A program made the translations under genes and the position numbers. From Lunularia cruciata (lineage: Eukaryota > Streptophyta > Marchantiopsida > Lunulariales > Lunulariaceae), in NCBI GenBank assembly GCA_948567375.1, contig OX419762.1, positions 37,243,034 to 37,307,033 of the forward strand: a stretch of DNA of 64,000 nt, in the 5' to 3' direction. How positions within the stretch are numbered: the first letter of the stretch is position 1; each line of letters begins with the position of its first letter. The notes under the pieces are model-generated. The model was not told where the DNA came from. It did no database searches and saw only the letters and a program-made list of their open reading frames with translations. This document shows positions 32,246 to 44,580 of the stretch, piece by piece.

Positions 32246-35025
32246 ATGTCTCCGAAAAAGAAGGGAAAAAGGAAGGGAAAGAAGAAACCTAAGGAGCCAA
32301 AACATGACTCGGGGTGGAAAAAGGTGACGAGTTCTCTGTCATCTCACTGAATCACCTGTGAACCTTGAATGGAATCCTGCAATACTTATTAATTAATTTT
32401 ATTGTATTGAGGAAGATAAAATCAGAAAAATCTGTCAAAAGATATATTACGCTTCGACAATGCGGCCATATCTAGAGCTATTGTTGAGAGTTGAGAAGGA
32501 AGTGGCATTTGACTTAAATTTAACTGTTGAAGGTGATTTTTAGGTCTTGATAGATTTGGCGAAGTATATATGCTTCTTGCAGGGATTGCAGTACTACACC
32601 CTATGTCCCACTTCTTGCATCTCCTCACTACCATATTGGATAGTTTCAGAGAACTCTCAAATGGAGTGCTATTCAGATCATCTGTTGACTTGAGATTGAT
32701 TGAAGAAAATTTATGTCGTAACTACTAAGAAGTAAATGGAAGAGTTCCCACTGCTGATGGCTTTGGGCAGGCTATCGAGAACGGAAAGTGGGAGAGGCCG
32801 CTTGAATCATTACCTTCCACGGACAAGTGGCCTACGTGGGGAGAAATACGAGAAAAAATGTTTGCAGCGTTGAAAAAGGTCAGGCACAACCCTCGCTGCC
32901 CATTTGATGTATTTGCTGGCCATGGCAAATGCTCAGCTGCAGGAGCCCATGCTTCATGCTCTAAGATCCCGTTGTCAATGCAGCTTGTTATCATCTGGAG
33001 TGAGGGGTTGAACGACATGTTCATCGCTGAGTTGTTTGCGAATCCCCGGCCTCAACTGGTGAGCTCTTGATCTGATGCAGAGGACCTGATTTAAGCCCTT
33101 ACAGAAACAAGAACAACACCATGCAGGGCTTTAAAATCTTCTGCAAAAACGTTCAATCCGCTCTTGAATGAATGCTATATGTTTAGATGTGAACTCATTG
33201 TAAGTTGTACATGTCTACCTTTGTGCACTCAGTCTGCTTTGTTTTATCATGAAAATAACGGTCTGAGTTGTTAGTTCCTTAAACAAACTGGACTATGTCT
33301 CCAGCGTTGCTCTCTATATCAATCCTAGGCTGAAAAAGTAAGACAAAAGGTTTCTCGCAGTTGCATTTGGACCTTCGAGGATCAAAGATGCTTACGAAGT
33401 TCATATTGTCCCCATGGTGGATGGCTTCAACAATCAACTACATTGACATCTCATGTTGTCAATATTTGGCCTTTGTGATGATCCAGGTCAGTGCACGTGG
33501 TAAAACTGTTGATAATCTAACGCCTATTTAAACTACTAGATATCTGGTGTAACATACAGAGAAGCGCATCATGAACTGTTTCTGATAACAACAGGTAAAT
33601 ATAAGATGTAGATGGTCCAGATTGAGATAAGCGAAGTATTTAGAGTTAGGGAACCACCGTTGTACCTCAGAGTCTATTGTAATTATGTGGGAGTTTCACC
33701 TTTGTTTTTTATGATATAGTGACTTGCAGCATATGGCACGTACCCACCGCTCTAATGCCAGTATGGATGCGTCGGTTTATGAATATCAAAATCTGGTGGT
33801 CGGAAACAGCCCAGATAGGTACTCTAGTATGCAGAATCTCATTTCTCCTGTATGTTCGCACATTGGATAAGGTGATCGCAGTCACCAACGCTGGAAAAGC
33901 TGGTTCTGTCACGATCCATGATGTTGAAAAAGGTTCTGCTGGAGACTTCAAATCTTAAAGAGCTAGTTTTGACTACGTGCACAGCTCTTGAGACTCTAAT
34001 GGTGTGGAGTGATGAACTATTTCATCTGAACCTGATGGACTGCACGGAACTTCTTAATCTTGAGCTCTACTGTCCGAAGCTCGTAAATCTCGACATGGGT
34101 CCTTTGAAGGTAATACATATTACTTTTACCGATCAAACATACATGTTTAACTATATGATTTTACTTACTGTCAGTATACTTACTTTAGCTGAGCGTATTG
34201 TTCTAATTTTGGTTTGCTCCTCTCATGCACTCTGTCGTAACTTTAACTTCTCGCTTCGTTAAATCTTTTAACGCAGTACCAGCAATTTCTTGGGTTGCAC
34301 GCTTAGTTACTCATCAAGGGTATAGAACCATGGTCATAGCTTCATTCCCTAGTATAGACCTGATTATGATGATGGAATAACTACTGTAAGGTCTGTATGG
34401 GCAATTGAATAAACTCTACAAGATGATAGGTTCAACTTGAAAACAAGTCCATCTTCTGAGCTCCTGACTGACGTGAATTCTTCTTCCACGCCTTGGTGTA
34501 AACTGCTTACTCTATGTAGATATCACTGCTATTCGCAAACAGGTCCGAGAGTTTGGTAGACTGCTTGAAAGGTAATAGTTGCTTCAACTTGAAATTCTCG
34601 GCTTGGTTAGCTGATCAAGCAAAATCCCACAATATCTGTACATTGTACAGATTTCGGGGAGTTGTCATCTAAAACTTAGTACTTCTTACCGTCTCAACAA
34701 GCGAGCGAAATTTCTTTGCCGAGTACGATGATATTTTACGTACAAGAAAATATCTGGACTCGACTTAGCCAACTAATCATTGGCACTCTTAATTTGTCTG
34801 TGAATTATCTTTCCGGTGATGAATGATAACTGACGTCTTTGCCAATACTTACAGGTTGTCGAAGATCCAGCAAAACCTCGTCCATCTATCCTGTTCATCA
34901 TGCAACAACAGGATCTCCGTGCACCTATACCTCCCCCCGAATTTGGTTATCCAGATGCAGATATCAAAGATGGTCTTCAAAGCACTCGACCCATAGTACC
35001 ACGGACACACTTATTCGGATTCTGA
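32246..35025 (+). CDS. Leucine-rich-repeat protein with lysine-rich N-terminus, six exons
   Basis: Exons 32246-32323, 32771-32878, 32984-33058, 33361-33486, 33882-34109 and 34855-35025 all join in phase 0 with GT...AG introns, giving about 261 residues. Exon 1 is MSPKKKGKRKGKKKPKEPKH then DSGWKK. Exon 2 has AIENGKWERPLESLP and WPTWGEIREKMF. Exon 3 reads IIWSEGLNDMFIAELF. Exons 4-5 hold LRRs of the cysteine-containing type: LDLRGSKMLTKFILSP, LKELVLTTCTALETLMVW, LFHLNLMDCTELLNLEL and CPKLVNLDM. The last exon (VVEDPAKPRPS...) is proline-rich and ends in TGA. The 105-bp intron at 32879-32983 is open and a multiple of three, so it could be retained (296 residues). The repeats resemble F-box/LRR proteins of the FBL15 type, but no F-box is seen. 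The lysine-rich start could be a nuclear or nucleic-acid-binding tail. The function is unknown. Confidence 0.75.
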
Positions 35026-35240
35026 ATATATATATGATTTGTACAGCATGATTTATTTGGTAGCCAGCGAATGCATGGCTGGGGAAGTGTGCACTTCCCA
35101 GTTACTACTTCCGGATGCCGATACTAAGACTGCATAGGTTTTCCAATTGAGCTGAGGACGAAACTGTAGAGCATTTCTGTTTGGATAAGCATTGAGACAA
35201 CTTTTGGTCTCAGTTAGATACTTCCAGCTCTCCTCATGTG

Positions 35241-35449
35241 CAATACTGGGATACCGCAGACTTGTTTTGGACAGCACTTTTGACCTCATCTTTGGGCAAG
35301 CTGGTAAGGATAAACTTGTCAATCTCGATCGGATTTTCTTGAACGGCATTACCCGTCTTGCTAATTCGAGAAGTTTTGAAGCAGTGAATTCTGCCAAGGT
35401 GATCGGGCTGCAGTGCGAGATAAAGCTCACTGCTCATCTCATGTCCTGA
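35241..35449 (+). CDS. Possible exon of an unidentified gene
   Basis: After an acceptor-like CCGCAG at 35261 the frame reads LVLDSTFDLIFGQAGKDKL, then LDRIFLNGITRLANSRSFE and VIGLQCEIKL, ending in TGA at 35447-35449. Codon choice looks coding and the sequence is not LRR-like. It lies only 0.2 kb after the LRR gene stop and might be an alternative last exon of it. Confidence 0.25.
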
Positions 35450-36062
35450 AGTTTGTCAAGCCGGGCCTTTTGGAGGCAGTCTAGGTGTCAGCATTGCAAC
35501 TGGTCGTTACTAAGCGCCGCATGTACAAATACGTGCAGTCGGAAAGATCCTTAAGCTTCATTTTATAGACCACAGGTCTAACTATTTCTCATTCACTCTA
35601 AGCTAAATTTGGATTCCTCCTATGGTCAGCACACGCTCGTGACTCTAAATATGATCTCGCAGGTGGTCACTGTAAAGGTTTCACGCAATAGAGGATCCCT
35701 TGTTTTCAGCTTTACACTGTAACATGAACGCGTACAGCGTACGTAGAGGCTATCTTGGAAGTTGGAAGACCCGCTAAGCAGAGCATACAATCGGCGCGAG
35801 CATCTCGCTTGCAAACACAACCGACACATAGAAGTGTTTAGAATATCGGTATCAGTGACCTCTAAAAGAAAAAGATTCCTTCCTCCTTCTCTGGATGATG
35901 CGTGCAACTTGGTCCCCCAGATGCTTCGCGCTAGCTGATGTTGATCTAATGGATGTGGGTACAGTTGTCAACAATAGCTACTGATCATGAAGTCCATAGA
36001 ACGATCGACTTAGAGAATCGTGGAATCTTACTGGTACAGCAAGAAATCTGCCATGTGGGATC

Positions 36063-36392
36063 TTGTTATTCTGTCGACAAACATTTTCCGTACTCAATTG
36101 GGCCTGTCAAATCATATGTAGTATTCATGGGCAGCATGCGAAGAATGACGTACGTAAGCACCATAAAGTGGGAGATATCCCATCTGCCGGGATCCAAGTT
36201 GCACAGGAGGAATTTACCCTATATCCTACCCAGCTATCCTACCAGATCTCTACAGGGTATGAATCTATTACCATTGACAGTCATCCGAGTGGACTCAACT
36301 GGGACAGAGAGTTCAAAGTGTTCCGCCAGACACGTCTCTGCATGTTGACACGACCAGCAGGATTGCGTAAGGTGATTCTTAATCCTCTGTAG
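36063..36392 (+). CDS. Unidentified open frame
   Basis: 109 codons without a stop (VGDIPSAGIQVAQEEF, GYESITIDSHPSG, NWDREFKVF). A second long frame (35953-36348) overlaps it, so at most one is real. No family recognised. Confidence 0.15.
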   Translation: MLFCRQTFSVLNWACQIICSIHGQHAKNDVRKHHKVGDIPSAGIQVAQEEFTLYPTQLSYQISTGYESITIDSHPSGLNWDREFKVFRQTRLCMLTRPAGLRKVILNPL

Positions 36393-38108
36393 CTCAACTT
36401 TAACGCTTACTTCCATAGCAGAATCGGGAATTCAAACTGCAAGAATTGTATCGCATAAGATCTATTATATTGTTTCCACAGCTCGAAATCTAGGGAATAT
36501 ACATCTCCACACTTGCTCTGCGCATGCTTGGGATTGAAGACGTACTTACTTCAGTCATAAAATAAATAAAATAATTTGATTGACGTAGTGCCTCAAGTTC
36601 ACGGTCTCACTCACCTGTCTGCCGCTCGTCCCGCAATACTGTCAAACACCGGCTTGAAGTTGCGCTGATAGGTTCCTCTGTTCAAATGCGGGCTGTTCAA
36701 GATGCAAGATGTTCAAGATTCGGTTCGGTAAGCCGGGACTCTCATCGACACTTTGTCATAAGAATTCGTGTATAAGATACATTGATAATGAAGCTGCACT
36801 GCATTGAGCTGGGTTCCTTTGGACGGCGGGATGGATTTTCTCATCAATTTAGATCAGGAAAGACACAAGACAACACATCAAGTATGTCGGTTGATTGACC
36901 ATCTATTGTGGCTCGATTTTCACATCACCGCTATAACAAAAAGAAATTGTTCAAATCGAATCGAGAGGCTATAGAACCATGTCCTTATAAGAAAGTCACT
37001 ATATTTAAAACCTAGTACGTATCATCGCTCCTCCAAATCACTGGAGTCTATCAGAATCATGGATTCTTCCTCTAGATGCTCTTATGATAATATGATCATG
37101 AGGACAACCGTGTATATATAGGTGGAAAATGGAAAAGACAACCAAGTACTGTTTTGGGACGCGAAACATTTCTCTAGCCAGTGATTTAATTAGTAATATT
37201 TAAATTTAAGTGATAATTGATATTATATATTCTAGTGTTAACTTGTATTACACTTCCAAACTTAAATTATTTTACACATTGTTTTCTTTCTGAGGTGACA
37301 TGCTACGGGTACCGCAGTTCACGTTTAGTTCGTTAAACGTCTGGTCGGATCAGCAGCTTTAGTTCCCTAATCGGAGGACCACTGATTGCTTTGATGAACA
37401 GGCGAAACACCTTTGAAGATCCACAACCTCGGTCAACGAGTTCATTGCAAACCCACCAAAACTATGGCCACCAGAATCACCGGACTCCCCTCTGGCGGCC
37501 TAAGTTTACCTCTCTACGGTCAATTCCATGCCCATGTAAGCCGTCCTACAAACGCCTTACCTGCTTGAACTGAGCATAGTCTCAGCGAGGAGTGTCCAAG
37601 GAAGATTTCACTTTCATCATTCGCTAGTTCCGGCAAGTAGTTGAATTTCCTCTCGATTCTTCAGGAAGTCACGAGGTCTTTTTCAATTATACTAGAGTAC
37701 TTAGCCGCAACTTACCTTGATAGGGGAAGTCCACGTAAGTAAATCTGGACTTGAGTCAAACCTTGAACAAGCACCCTAGCTACTCATACTGTTCAGGCAA
37801 TGCAGGTCAAGGTCTCCCAAAGGTTGAATCTTGGGTGTGTACAATATGGACGAAACATCCATGGACGAATTATATCTTGGAATGAGACTGCTTTGCTGAC
37901 TTAAGGTTATTGAAGATTTCCTAATGTGGTGCCTAGTCGACGGCTTGGAATGTCCTTGCTAGATTTAAATAATTGAAGCGATTTATTGTTCAATGCTGAA
38001 AGCATGGTTATAAAATGAAAATGGTTTCTTCTGACGTTATTTACACTGAAACTACATTAGTAGGTTATATCTTGAGATATTGACAACGAAGTATTAATAT
38101 CCCACGAA

Positions 38109-38384
38109 TTGAAACAGTTTTCAACCAACTGCCTACAAGTAGGATTCTTCACTCCAAAGGAAATAGTCCATCTACATCACTCGATAGTTGCTTTAGGACA
38201 CTTCAATCACGCCTATTTACAAATCAAAAGAATCTTACACAAAGACGGAGTGGATAAGAAAATGCGAGAGAAAGTGATAAAATTCTATTCTATCCTATGC
38301 AATATACTGGATGCGTGTATCATGGACAGTGGAATTGCCCACAAAAAGACATCACAAGAAACCGTAATTACCCAGCTAGACTAG
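38109..38384 (+). CDS. Unidentified 91-residue open frame
   Basis: The translation has a protein-like composition (LHHSIVALGHFNHAYLQIKR, KKMREKVIKFYSILCN) and ends in TAG, in an AT-rich setting. It has no similarity I recognise. It could be an exon remnant. Confidence 0.18.
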   Translation: MKQFSTNCLQVGFFTPKEIVHLHHSIVALGHFNHAYLQIKRILHKDGVDKKMREKVIKFYSILCNILDACIMDSGIAHKKTSQETVITQLD

Positions 38385-41062
38385 TAATTATGAGCTCGTG
38401 GTGTACATAGAAAGTCACGAACTATTAACTTCTTAGTTCTAGTGGATATGATTTCAAAGTGGTTATATTACATCGTATTTATTGACGTTTTCTAGCCATG
38501 TGTGAATTTAGTTACTATGAATCGGCTGTAATGATTTGATTAATGCTTTGATTTCAGTTATTAACAAAAATTCTGTGACCACGATGGTGTTTTGTTAGAC
38601 ATAGAAGACTTGAATGAAACAGAAAGGTCGTCGCAGTATACTGCGATCAATATCCAAACATTGTAGTTTAAAAGGTTTTATTTAAGAACCTCAGCATCAT
38701 AAATATGATTATCTTACTGCTCTTTTCGCTCTATAAAGCGGCAGGACAAGTCCATCTTGCCTTCACGATCAGAGGTTGATACCAAGTGACATGCAGCCTT
38801 AGCGAACGCTTGCAAGCAGTGGTCTACGTTCATATTTCGGCTGAGCGCACAGGTTGTGGAATTGTTTACGCGTGCACTCTCACAATCCCTAAGCTCAGAT
38901 GTGGACGATCGATGATGTGAACTTATCACTAACCGCTATATGCGGATTCAGAGATTATATTCAGAGTCCATATAACTCCAGTTCGTCTGTTTTTGATGCG
39001 CAGCACTGACTACGAGATATCTCTTATTGTCGCACCACCATAGCCTCGTGTCAGTCTTCTCGTTCCCTATCTGTCGTTCACCTCTTCACGTGTAAGGTCT
39101 GAACAGTTCACAGGTAGACATGCAAACGATCTTTCTTCACCACAATCTCTTGGCGGAATGAGAGTTCTAAGTGTGGAGTATGTTGTAATGGTAGCAAATG
39201 TTCAAGTTGATCAAGTTTCAACCTTCTTCTTCACTGTCCTCACAACCAAAATTCATGGAATCAAGCAAAACCCAACTCGGAACAGAAGGCGGCTTATTGC
39301 CCGAGCCTAGGTTTCTCAGCTGCCAATCTTCGCCAAATCCTACAGGATTTGAGCTCTTCTGAGTATGTCTCCTCATCAACCTTTCCCTTCACCTTATCTA
39401 AAAGCTTATTTTTCCCGCCATATACATCCAACTGCCGTAGATGTAAATCTGTCTTTCTCTGTTTCTCTCGTGCAGCTTCGTCAGTTTTGAACTGCACGCT
39501 GATCTGTGGATTATTTCCCCGGCCAGTTTGACCAAGTCCTGAATCACATCTGTTCTTTCAATCCACAAGAGACGTTCCCATAGCCATCACGATCCGAGCA
39601 GCCAGCAAGCAAGTTTCGCGTTTACAATGCTTCGATTAAGGACACGTGGAAGGAGTCGATTCGCTCAAGATTAAAATCTCTATAAACCATCAGAGGAATA
39701 CCCCGTGCGGTTGTTCTGATCATAAATCAGCACCTACATATACACGACAATTTGAGGATATGAAACGCTATATTCTCCAATACAGCAAAGTTGTTTCAGG
39801 GTAATCAAGCAGCTGTGACGTTTCATTATTGCTGAAACTGGAAGAGAACCTCCGAGATTTTCTGCGGGCTCGCCAGTCGAAACAGGAAGAGGAAACTCCA
39901 TCTGCCAGTTCCCCGTCATTCTAGAGTGGGTATTACTGTCATCCACCTTCAGCTACAGTACCAAGAGACCGGACGATTTAGAAGCAACAGGGCCAGTCTT
40001 TCCAATTGATGATTGACATCCACCAACAATACCAAATGAGAAAATGGTTGGACGAGACCGTAGTCAAAGTCATTGCATGGTGCTCCAAATCCATTGTAGT
40101 GGGAGGGATCGGTCCCAAATTTGAAAAGTGATTTTGTGGACTCTCAAAACCCAAAGCTCTCAGCATACGACCCTTACAATATGAGCCGGAAGTGGACCGA
40201 TGGTGCATCCGAGCTGCCGGCAAGATAAACGAGGAATCACAAAACTTCCATATCTGAGAAGTGGAGAGGAATTCTCGGTAGCATCCCCTGGTTAGAGGAC
40301 GAAATGTCAGAGAAAGCAAACAAAGTCCTCAGGATAGATCGCCAGTTGTCGACCAAGTTATTACTAAAGTATTTGTTTGCGGCCTGCAACCTCACAAAGA
40401 TGCTAATGGTGATAATATTAGATTGATAGATCACGAGACAGGATAAAAAGATTGATGTAGACTTGGTTTTAGTGTTCAGGAGAAATACACTGGAAATCCT
40501 GGACCCAACGGCGATACGTGCTGCACTAAACTGTAAAACCATGCTACCGAACACTGCTGCTGTCACCTAGGAAACATATCTCATCCATTACGAGTCGGAC
40601 CAATACCTAATCGATTAGACGTAAATATCCACATTATACTAGTCGCTTGGATCACTGATGAGCTCCAGAGCTTCATTGTCTTTGCAAGGCGGGTGTTTCA
40701 CACTGCGAAATCTAATCTAAGGAAGTAGCTTGTCAGATACACAAATACAGTGAAAATAAAAATGGATGAGACAGTCTAGCCAAATATTTCCACAGATGAA
40801 AAGCTTGAATTGAACCAAAAATTATTAACACTATGAACACAAACATATTAACTCAAAACCTTTGAGTGTTGCATTTGCAACGGACCTAAAACTATACTCT
40901 TCTAAATCAATGCCCCTTCCTGATATTTCCTCTGTAAGAACTGGCCACACGGACTTTCATTTCAGCGTGTATACCCCCGCCCTGCTAGTAACTTCACCTT
41001 GTCTCCTATTAACATAGATCTTTTCCTGCCTGCTATCTAAATACTTTAAGATACGAGCTGGT

Positions 41063-42782
41063 TCACTGAGTGTTGAGGTTGTATAGTCCTTCTTCGATAC
41101 TAATAGTTTGGATGAACACCGGAGGCACCGTAGCAGGATCTTCACCTGGCAACAAACAACGCTAACGACCACTGAAGGGAGATGTTGATGGTTCAGGGCT
41201 GTCAGAACCTCACCAACGCTCACTTTGTAGCTGAAGTTCTTATCAGAGATGTCTCTCTCCGGACCACCAATGATGGGCATGTAAGCAAACCTTCCGGCAA
41301 ACTCAGTACATAGCCACGGTGTATCAAATGTTGCGTCGGGGATATTGATATATACAGCAAATTGCACCGCGAGATTCTTCCCGATCTTAATACCTGAAAT
41401 CGCAAGGATCTCATTCTTTCTCCCCTTGTTCAAACTCTTGTGGGGTCTGTCCACCACCGCCTGGAATGCCACGTTCACATCTAGAGAGATGTTGCCTGCA
41501 GGCATATTATGGGGCATTTTCATAATCGCCTCAACTTCGGAGACAGGAGTCTCGGAACAAACTGGTGCAAGAGATCCAAGCGTTGGGTACTGATTGATAC
41601 TTGTAACCGAGATTCTCTGATTTTAGCAAATCCTGGACCTTAATCCTCACCACCTGTGCATTCTCGTCGTAAAAGATGAACTCAGCGTTCAGAAAGTCTG
41701 GTTCCCTCAGGTCTTTACGACCACCACCCAAAGACTTCCATACATTCCAGAAGCGGTCGATGTTAGCATGGTTTGCGTAGAAGATAGGATCAGTTCCAGC
41801 GGCCAAGCTTCTCGGGATCTGGCTCTTCACGAGCACCGGCCCAAATGTGTGCGCTAGAATGAGGCCCCATCTCTACAGAGCCGCCATACAACAGACCGCG
41901 ATCATAGTTAGGCTTGGATTGCGGATCAGTTGCTCGAGCTGGCACGCCGAAGAAGATCTCAGGGTTCTTAGAGGTTTTGACGAGTGCTCGATGAAGAAGA
42001 TTCAGGTTGGAGGCAACTTGGTACGACCGAGATCTCAATGCAAACTGATTTGGGGGTTTCCAGACATACAGGCCCATGTCCACAATAGCGTTGGAGCTGT
42101 CACCGAGGTAGAGAAACTCTCGACGAGCACTCAAGCTTGACTCATTTTTCGAGTATGCAGTGGGGAACTTATTTCCCGACTTGAAGCAGTAGGAGGGGTC
42201 GGTGGCGGGAAGGGCAACATCAAGGCCTTCAAATGCTGAAATCTGGTTGTCATAGTTCCAGAACGGAAGACTGAAAGTTGGGTCATCTAATAGACTCTGA
42301 AGAATTCTCTCATGGAAGTAGATAAATGCGCGATGCCATGGGAAGAAAAGCCATGTGAAGTGAATATCGATTGAGTTGTTGGTTCCTGGATTGAGAAAGC
42401 CACCATCACAGTAAGCGCAGTGCATGATTGCCTGCTGATGTAACGAACGAGAATCATCTTTAGGCAGAGCACGCATCAGCTCATAACCCTTCTCCAACTT
42501 TGCTAAGTATTCCTCATCAGCGCACTGAATTGCTGGTCTAACTCTGATAGGATCTCCCTTCTTCACTGGAGACTCAAATTCTTTCACGGTGCCATTGAAG
42601 ACCGGTGGGCAGCAGTTCAAGCTGTCGGGGTCGTTTCCAGTCCCTGGCAGGGGATACAGGGATCTAGAAAGCTGGCATGTAGAGAAATCTGGCGTTCGGA
42701 CAGGTGCAGATTGTATTTGCAAGTGCACTTTACTCAAAAATACAAAAAGCCCAACAACAGAGCTGCTTGGGAAACCCATCAT
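41063..42782 (-). pseudogene. Polyphenol oxidase (tyrosinase type) with three frameshifts
   Basis: The N-terminus has a hydrophobic segment (SSSVVGLFVFL) like a secretory signal and a Cys-rich start (CQLS, NCCPP). CuA: MHCAYCDGG (His plus the thioether-type Cys), then FTWLFFPWHRAFIYFHERIL. Between the sites: LPFWNYDN. CuB: HSSAHIWAG and DPIFYANHANIDRFWNVW. The DWL-like and KFDV-like C-terminal domains follow (EILAISGIKIGK, FAGRFAYMP), ending IQTISIEEGLYNLNTQ and TGA at 41065-41063. The frame changes three times, near 41801-41815, 41587-41602 and 41149-41165, with no intron signals. About 573 residues would be the full size, normal for the family. The enzyme oxidises phenols to quinones with O2. 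Either this is a young pseudogene or the assembly carries small indels here. Confidence 0.85.
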
Positions 42783-43308
42783 GCTAACTTGCTTGTTACT
42801 TCGTACTGCTGCCGATTCGTACTTCCCACTGTTCAGTCCATCAATCTGGTAGCGGCTATAGCATTCAAGTGTACTACACTGTCAAAGCACAACTCTTTAG
42901 AAATTATACTTCCGGAAAACAGCAGATTTCCCTTTCCCTCACTACTACGGGACCTCTGAGCCCGCACATCGTCTGTTGGACGATGTGAAGTGGTTACTTC
43001 CCGTGGTTGCTCTATTTTCGTGTTTTCGCTGACCATCCTCAGGGCACCTAGTGGTGTAAGGTCCTCGAGGCTGCTGGCACAGAGTTAGCCGGTGCTTATT
43101 CCTCAGATACCGTCATTACATCTTGGATCTCAATTCTTTTCGATAATGGGGGTCGAGAGCTGACTTGACAACGCAAATTCACAATCTGTGGCACAAGGCA
43201 GAACTCGCTTCATGTTACTGAAGATGATACGAAGCCATGCTTAAATACCCATTCAATTTCCTTGTCTTCTCAGCTCAGCCTGTTCATAAAACCGACGACC
43301 ACGTTGGA

Positions 43309-43345
43309 TAACAAGAAGAATAAAACAAGCCGTACAAGGATAAAA
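43309..43345 (-). repeat. Short dispersed repeat, inverted copy
   Basis: AGCCGTACAAGGATAAAAC is the reverse complement of the ATCCTTGTACGGCT motif at 43595-43615. Related pieces occur at 58045-58120 (+) and 58635-58690 (-). Confidence 0.5.
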
Positions 43346-43564
43346 CACTATAGGTTGATTTCCGATGATCGGCGAGCACGTAGGGCAAATTTCACAATTG
43401 CAGAAGATTGGGTTGACCCTTTCAACTCTATTTGGAGGTACGGCAGTATCTAGTTTCTACGATGTTATGATAGCAACCACATTCCTGAAGAAGAAAGGAC
43501 ATTCCCCCTGATAGTTTCTCTGCTCTTACTCTGCTTTCTTTAATTTCTCTTACCGAGACGAGAC

Positions 43565-43690
43565 CATTGGGGCTTAGCCCCATTTACCTCATGCGTCCTA
43601 TCCTTGTACGGCTTGCTGGGTCTTCCCATCCTTCTTGTTATCTTTCGCCGTCGCCTTTTCGCCTTTCTGTTTCTCTGCTCTTACGGGGCT
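43565..43690 (+). repeat. Dispersed repeat (GGGGCTTAGCCCCATTTACC family)
   Basis: The order GGGGCTTAGCCCCATTTACC, ATCCTTGTACGGCTTG, TTCCCATCCTTCTTGTTA, then a CGCC-rich part recurs in pieces near 58030-58130 and inverted at 58600-58690. It may be a SINE or MITE; no tRNA-type boxes were identified. Confidence 0.5.
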
Positions 43691-43999
43691 TGAATTAACA
43701 AGGATGCGTGTTCTGTCGATGCAGCATGTCTCCAGTCCGGGAATCGCTTAACAGAGATGACGTCCCCGTAAGAATGAGTGAGCTTCAGTGATTCTCTCCA
43801 GTTTCCATATCCAATAGATGTTCATGTAACGACACTATCCAAGGGTCGTACAGTCCACTCTCGACAAGTGCAATGCGTAAGCTCTAGGCTTGGAGATTGC
43901 GGTACGAAGGTTTTTCACGTATCCAGAATATCTATATGCGTGAATTTTCATAAAAGTGCACTTCTCCAAAATTAAGGTATGAATAGGAGAGAGAGTAAG

Positions 44000-44580
44000 T
44001 GTCACTCATTTTGTACCCTCATATCTAGATTATTTTAACATCATAGTAGTGATGTTGGTAGTCAATAATATTTTGTTAATTATTCATAAACTATTTGTGG
44101 ATAGTCAGATTTCAGGTTCGTGATATTGATTATATGGTGGGGCCATCGGGACTTAGTCAAAGGTGTCATACGAGGTGTAGTATGCAAGACCATTAGGGTT
44201 GGGTATATTTCCAAAGTGCAACTCTAGAGACTCGTATCTCTAATGATGAGTTTTTGAATTCTTGGTTATGGTAGATAGAGGTCAGATCTCAGGTTTGCGA
44301 TATTGATTATATGGTGGGGCGATAGTCACTTAGTCAGAGGTGTAATCCGCAAGACCATTAAGGTTAGATATACTTCCAAACTGCAACTCTAGAGATTATC
44401 ATCTCTAATATTGAGCTTTTGAATTTTTGGTGATGATAGATAGAGCCCAGTGAACAGTGAACGTTAGAGTTTGTGAGACTTGGTTGTAATCAATATATAG
44501 TTGTTGGTATATTTTGGAGTGACAAGTCAAATATTGATCTGATTGAGTGTGATTCGAGTTGTATGAAGGGATTGATTTCA
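44000..44580 (+). repeat. Element C terminal repeat A1, with internal duplication
   Basis: It starts TGTCACTCATTTTGTA, matching the start of A1 in element B and A2 at 54625. No B segment precedes it. A 177-bp piece is duplicated in tandem (44104-44280 and 44281-44455), which accounts for its larger size. Confidence 0.8.
44104..44456 (+). repeat. 177-bp tandem duplication inside A1 of element C
   Basis: GTCAGAT(T/C)TCAGGTT, then GATATTGATTATATGGTGGGG and the following ~130 bp appear twice with about fifteen differences. Not present in A2 of either element. Confidence 0.85.

Larger units (their letters stand above)
35026..40956. other. Intergenic sequence between the LRR and polyphenol oxidase genes
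   Basis: Nearly 6 kb with only weak coding hints (see 35241-35449, 36063-36392, 38109-38384). No transposon domains. A run of AT-rich sequence at 37180-37270 separates more balanced parts. Confidence 0.4.
42783..43999. other. Upstream region of the polyphenol oxidase and repeat-bearing spacer
   Basis: It should contain the promoter of the minus-strand oxidase; no single TATA box stands out. Two pieces of a dispersed repeat lie here in opposite orientation (43309-43345 and 43565-43690). Confidence 0.4.

Noticed and set aside
35053..35430. Minus-strand 125-residue open frame with LRR-like text (LTSLSLPACPK)
   Set aside because: The resemblance is limited to a few residues and the plus strand has the more coding-like frame.
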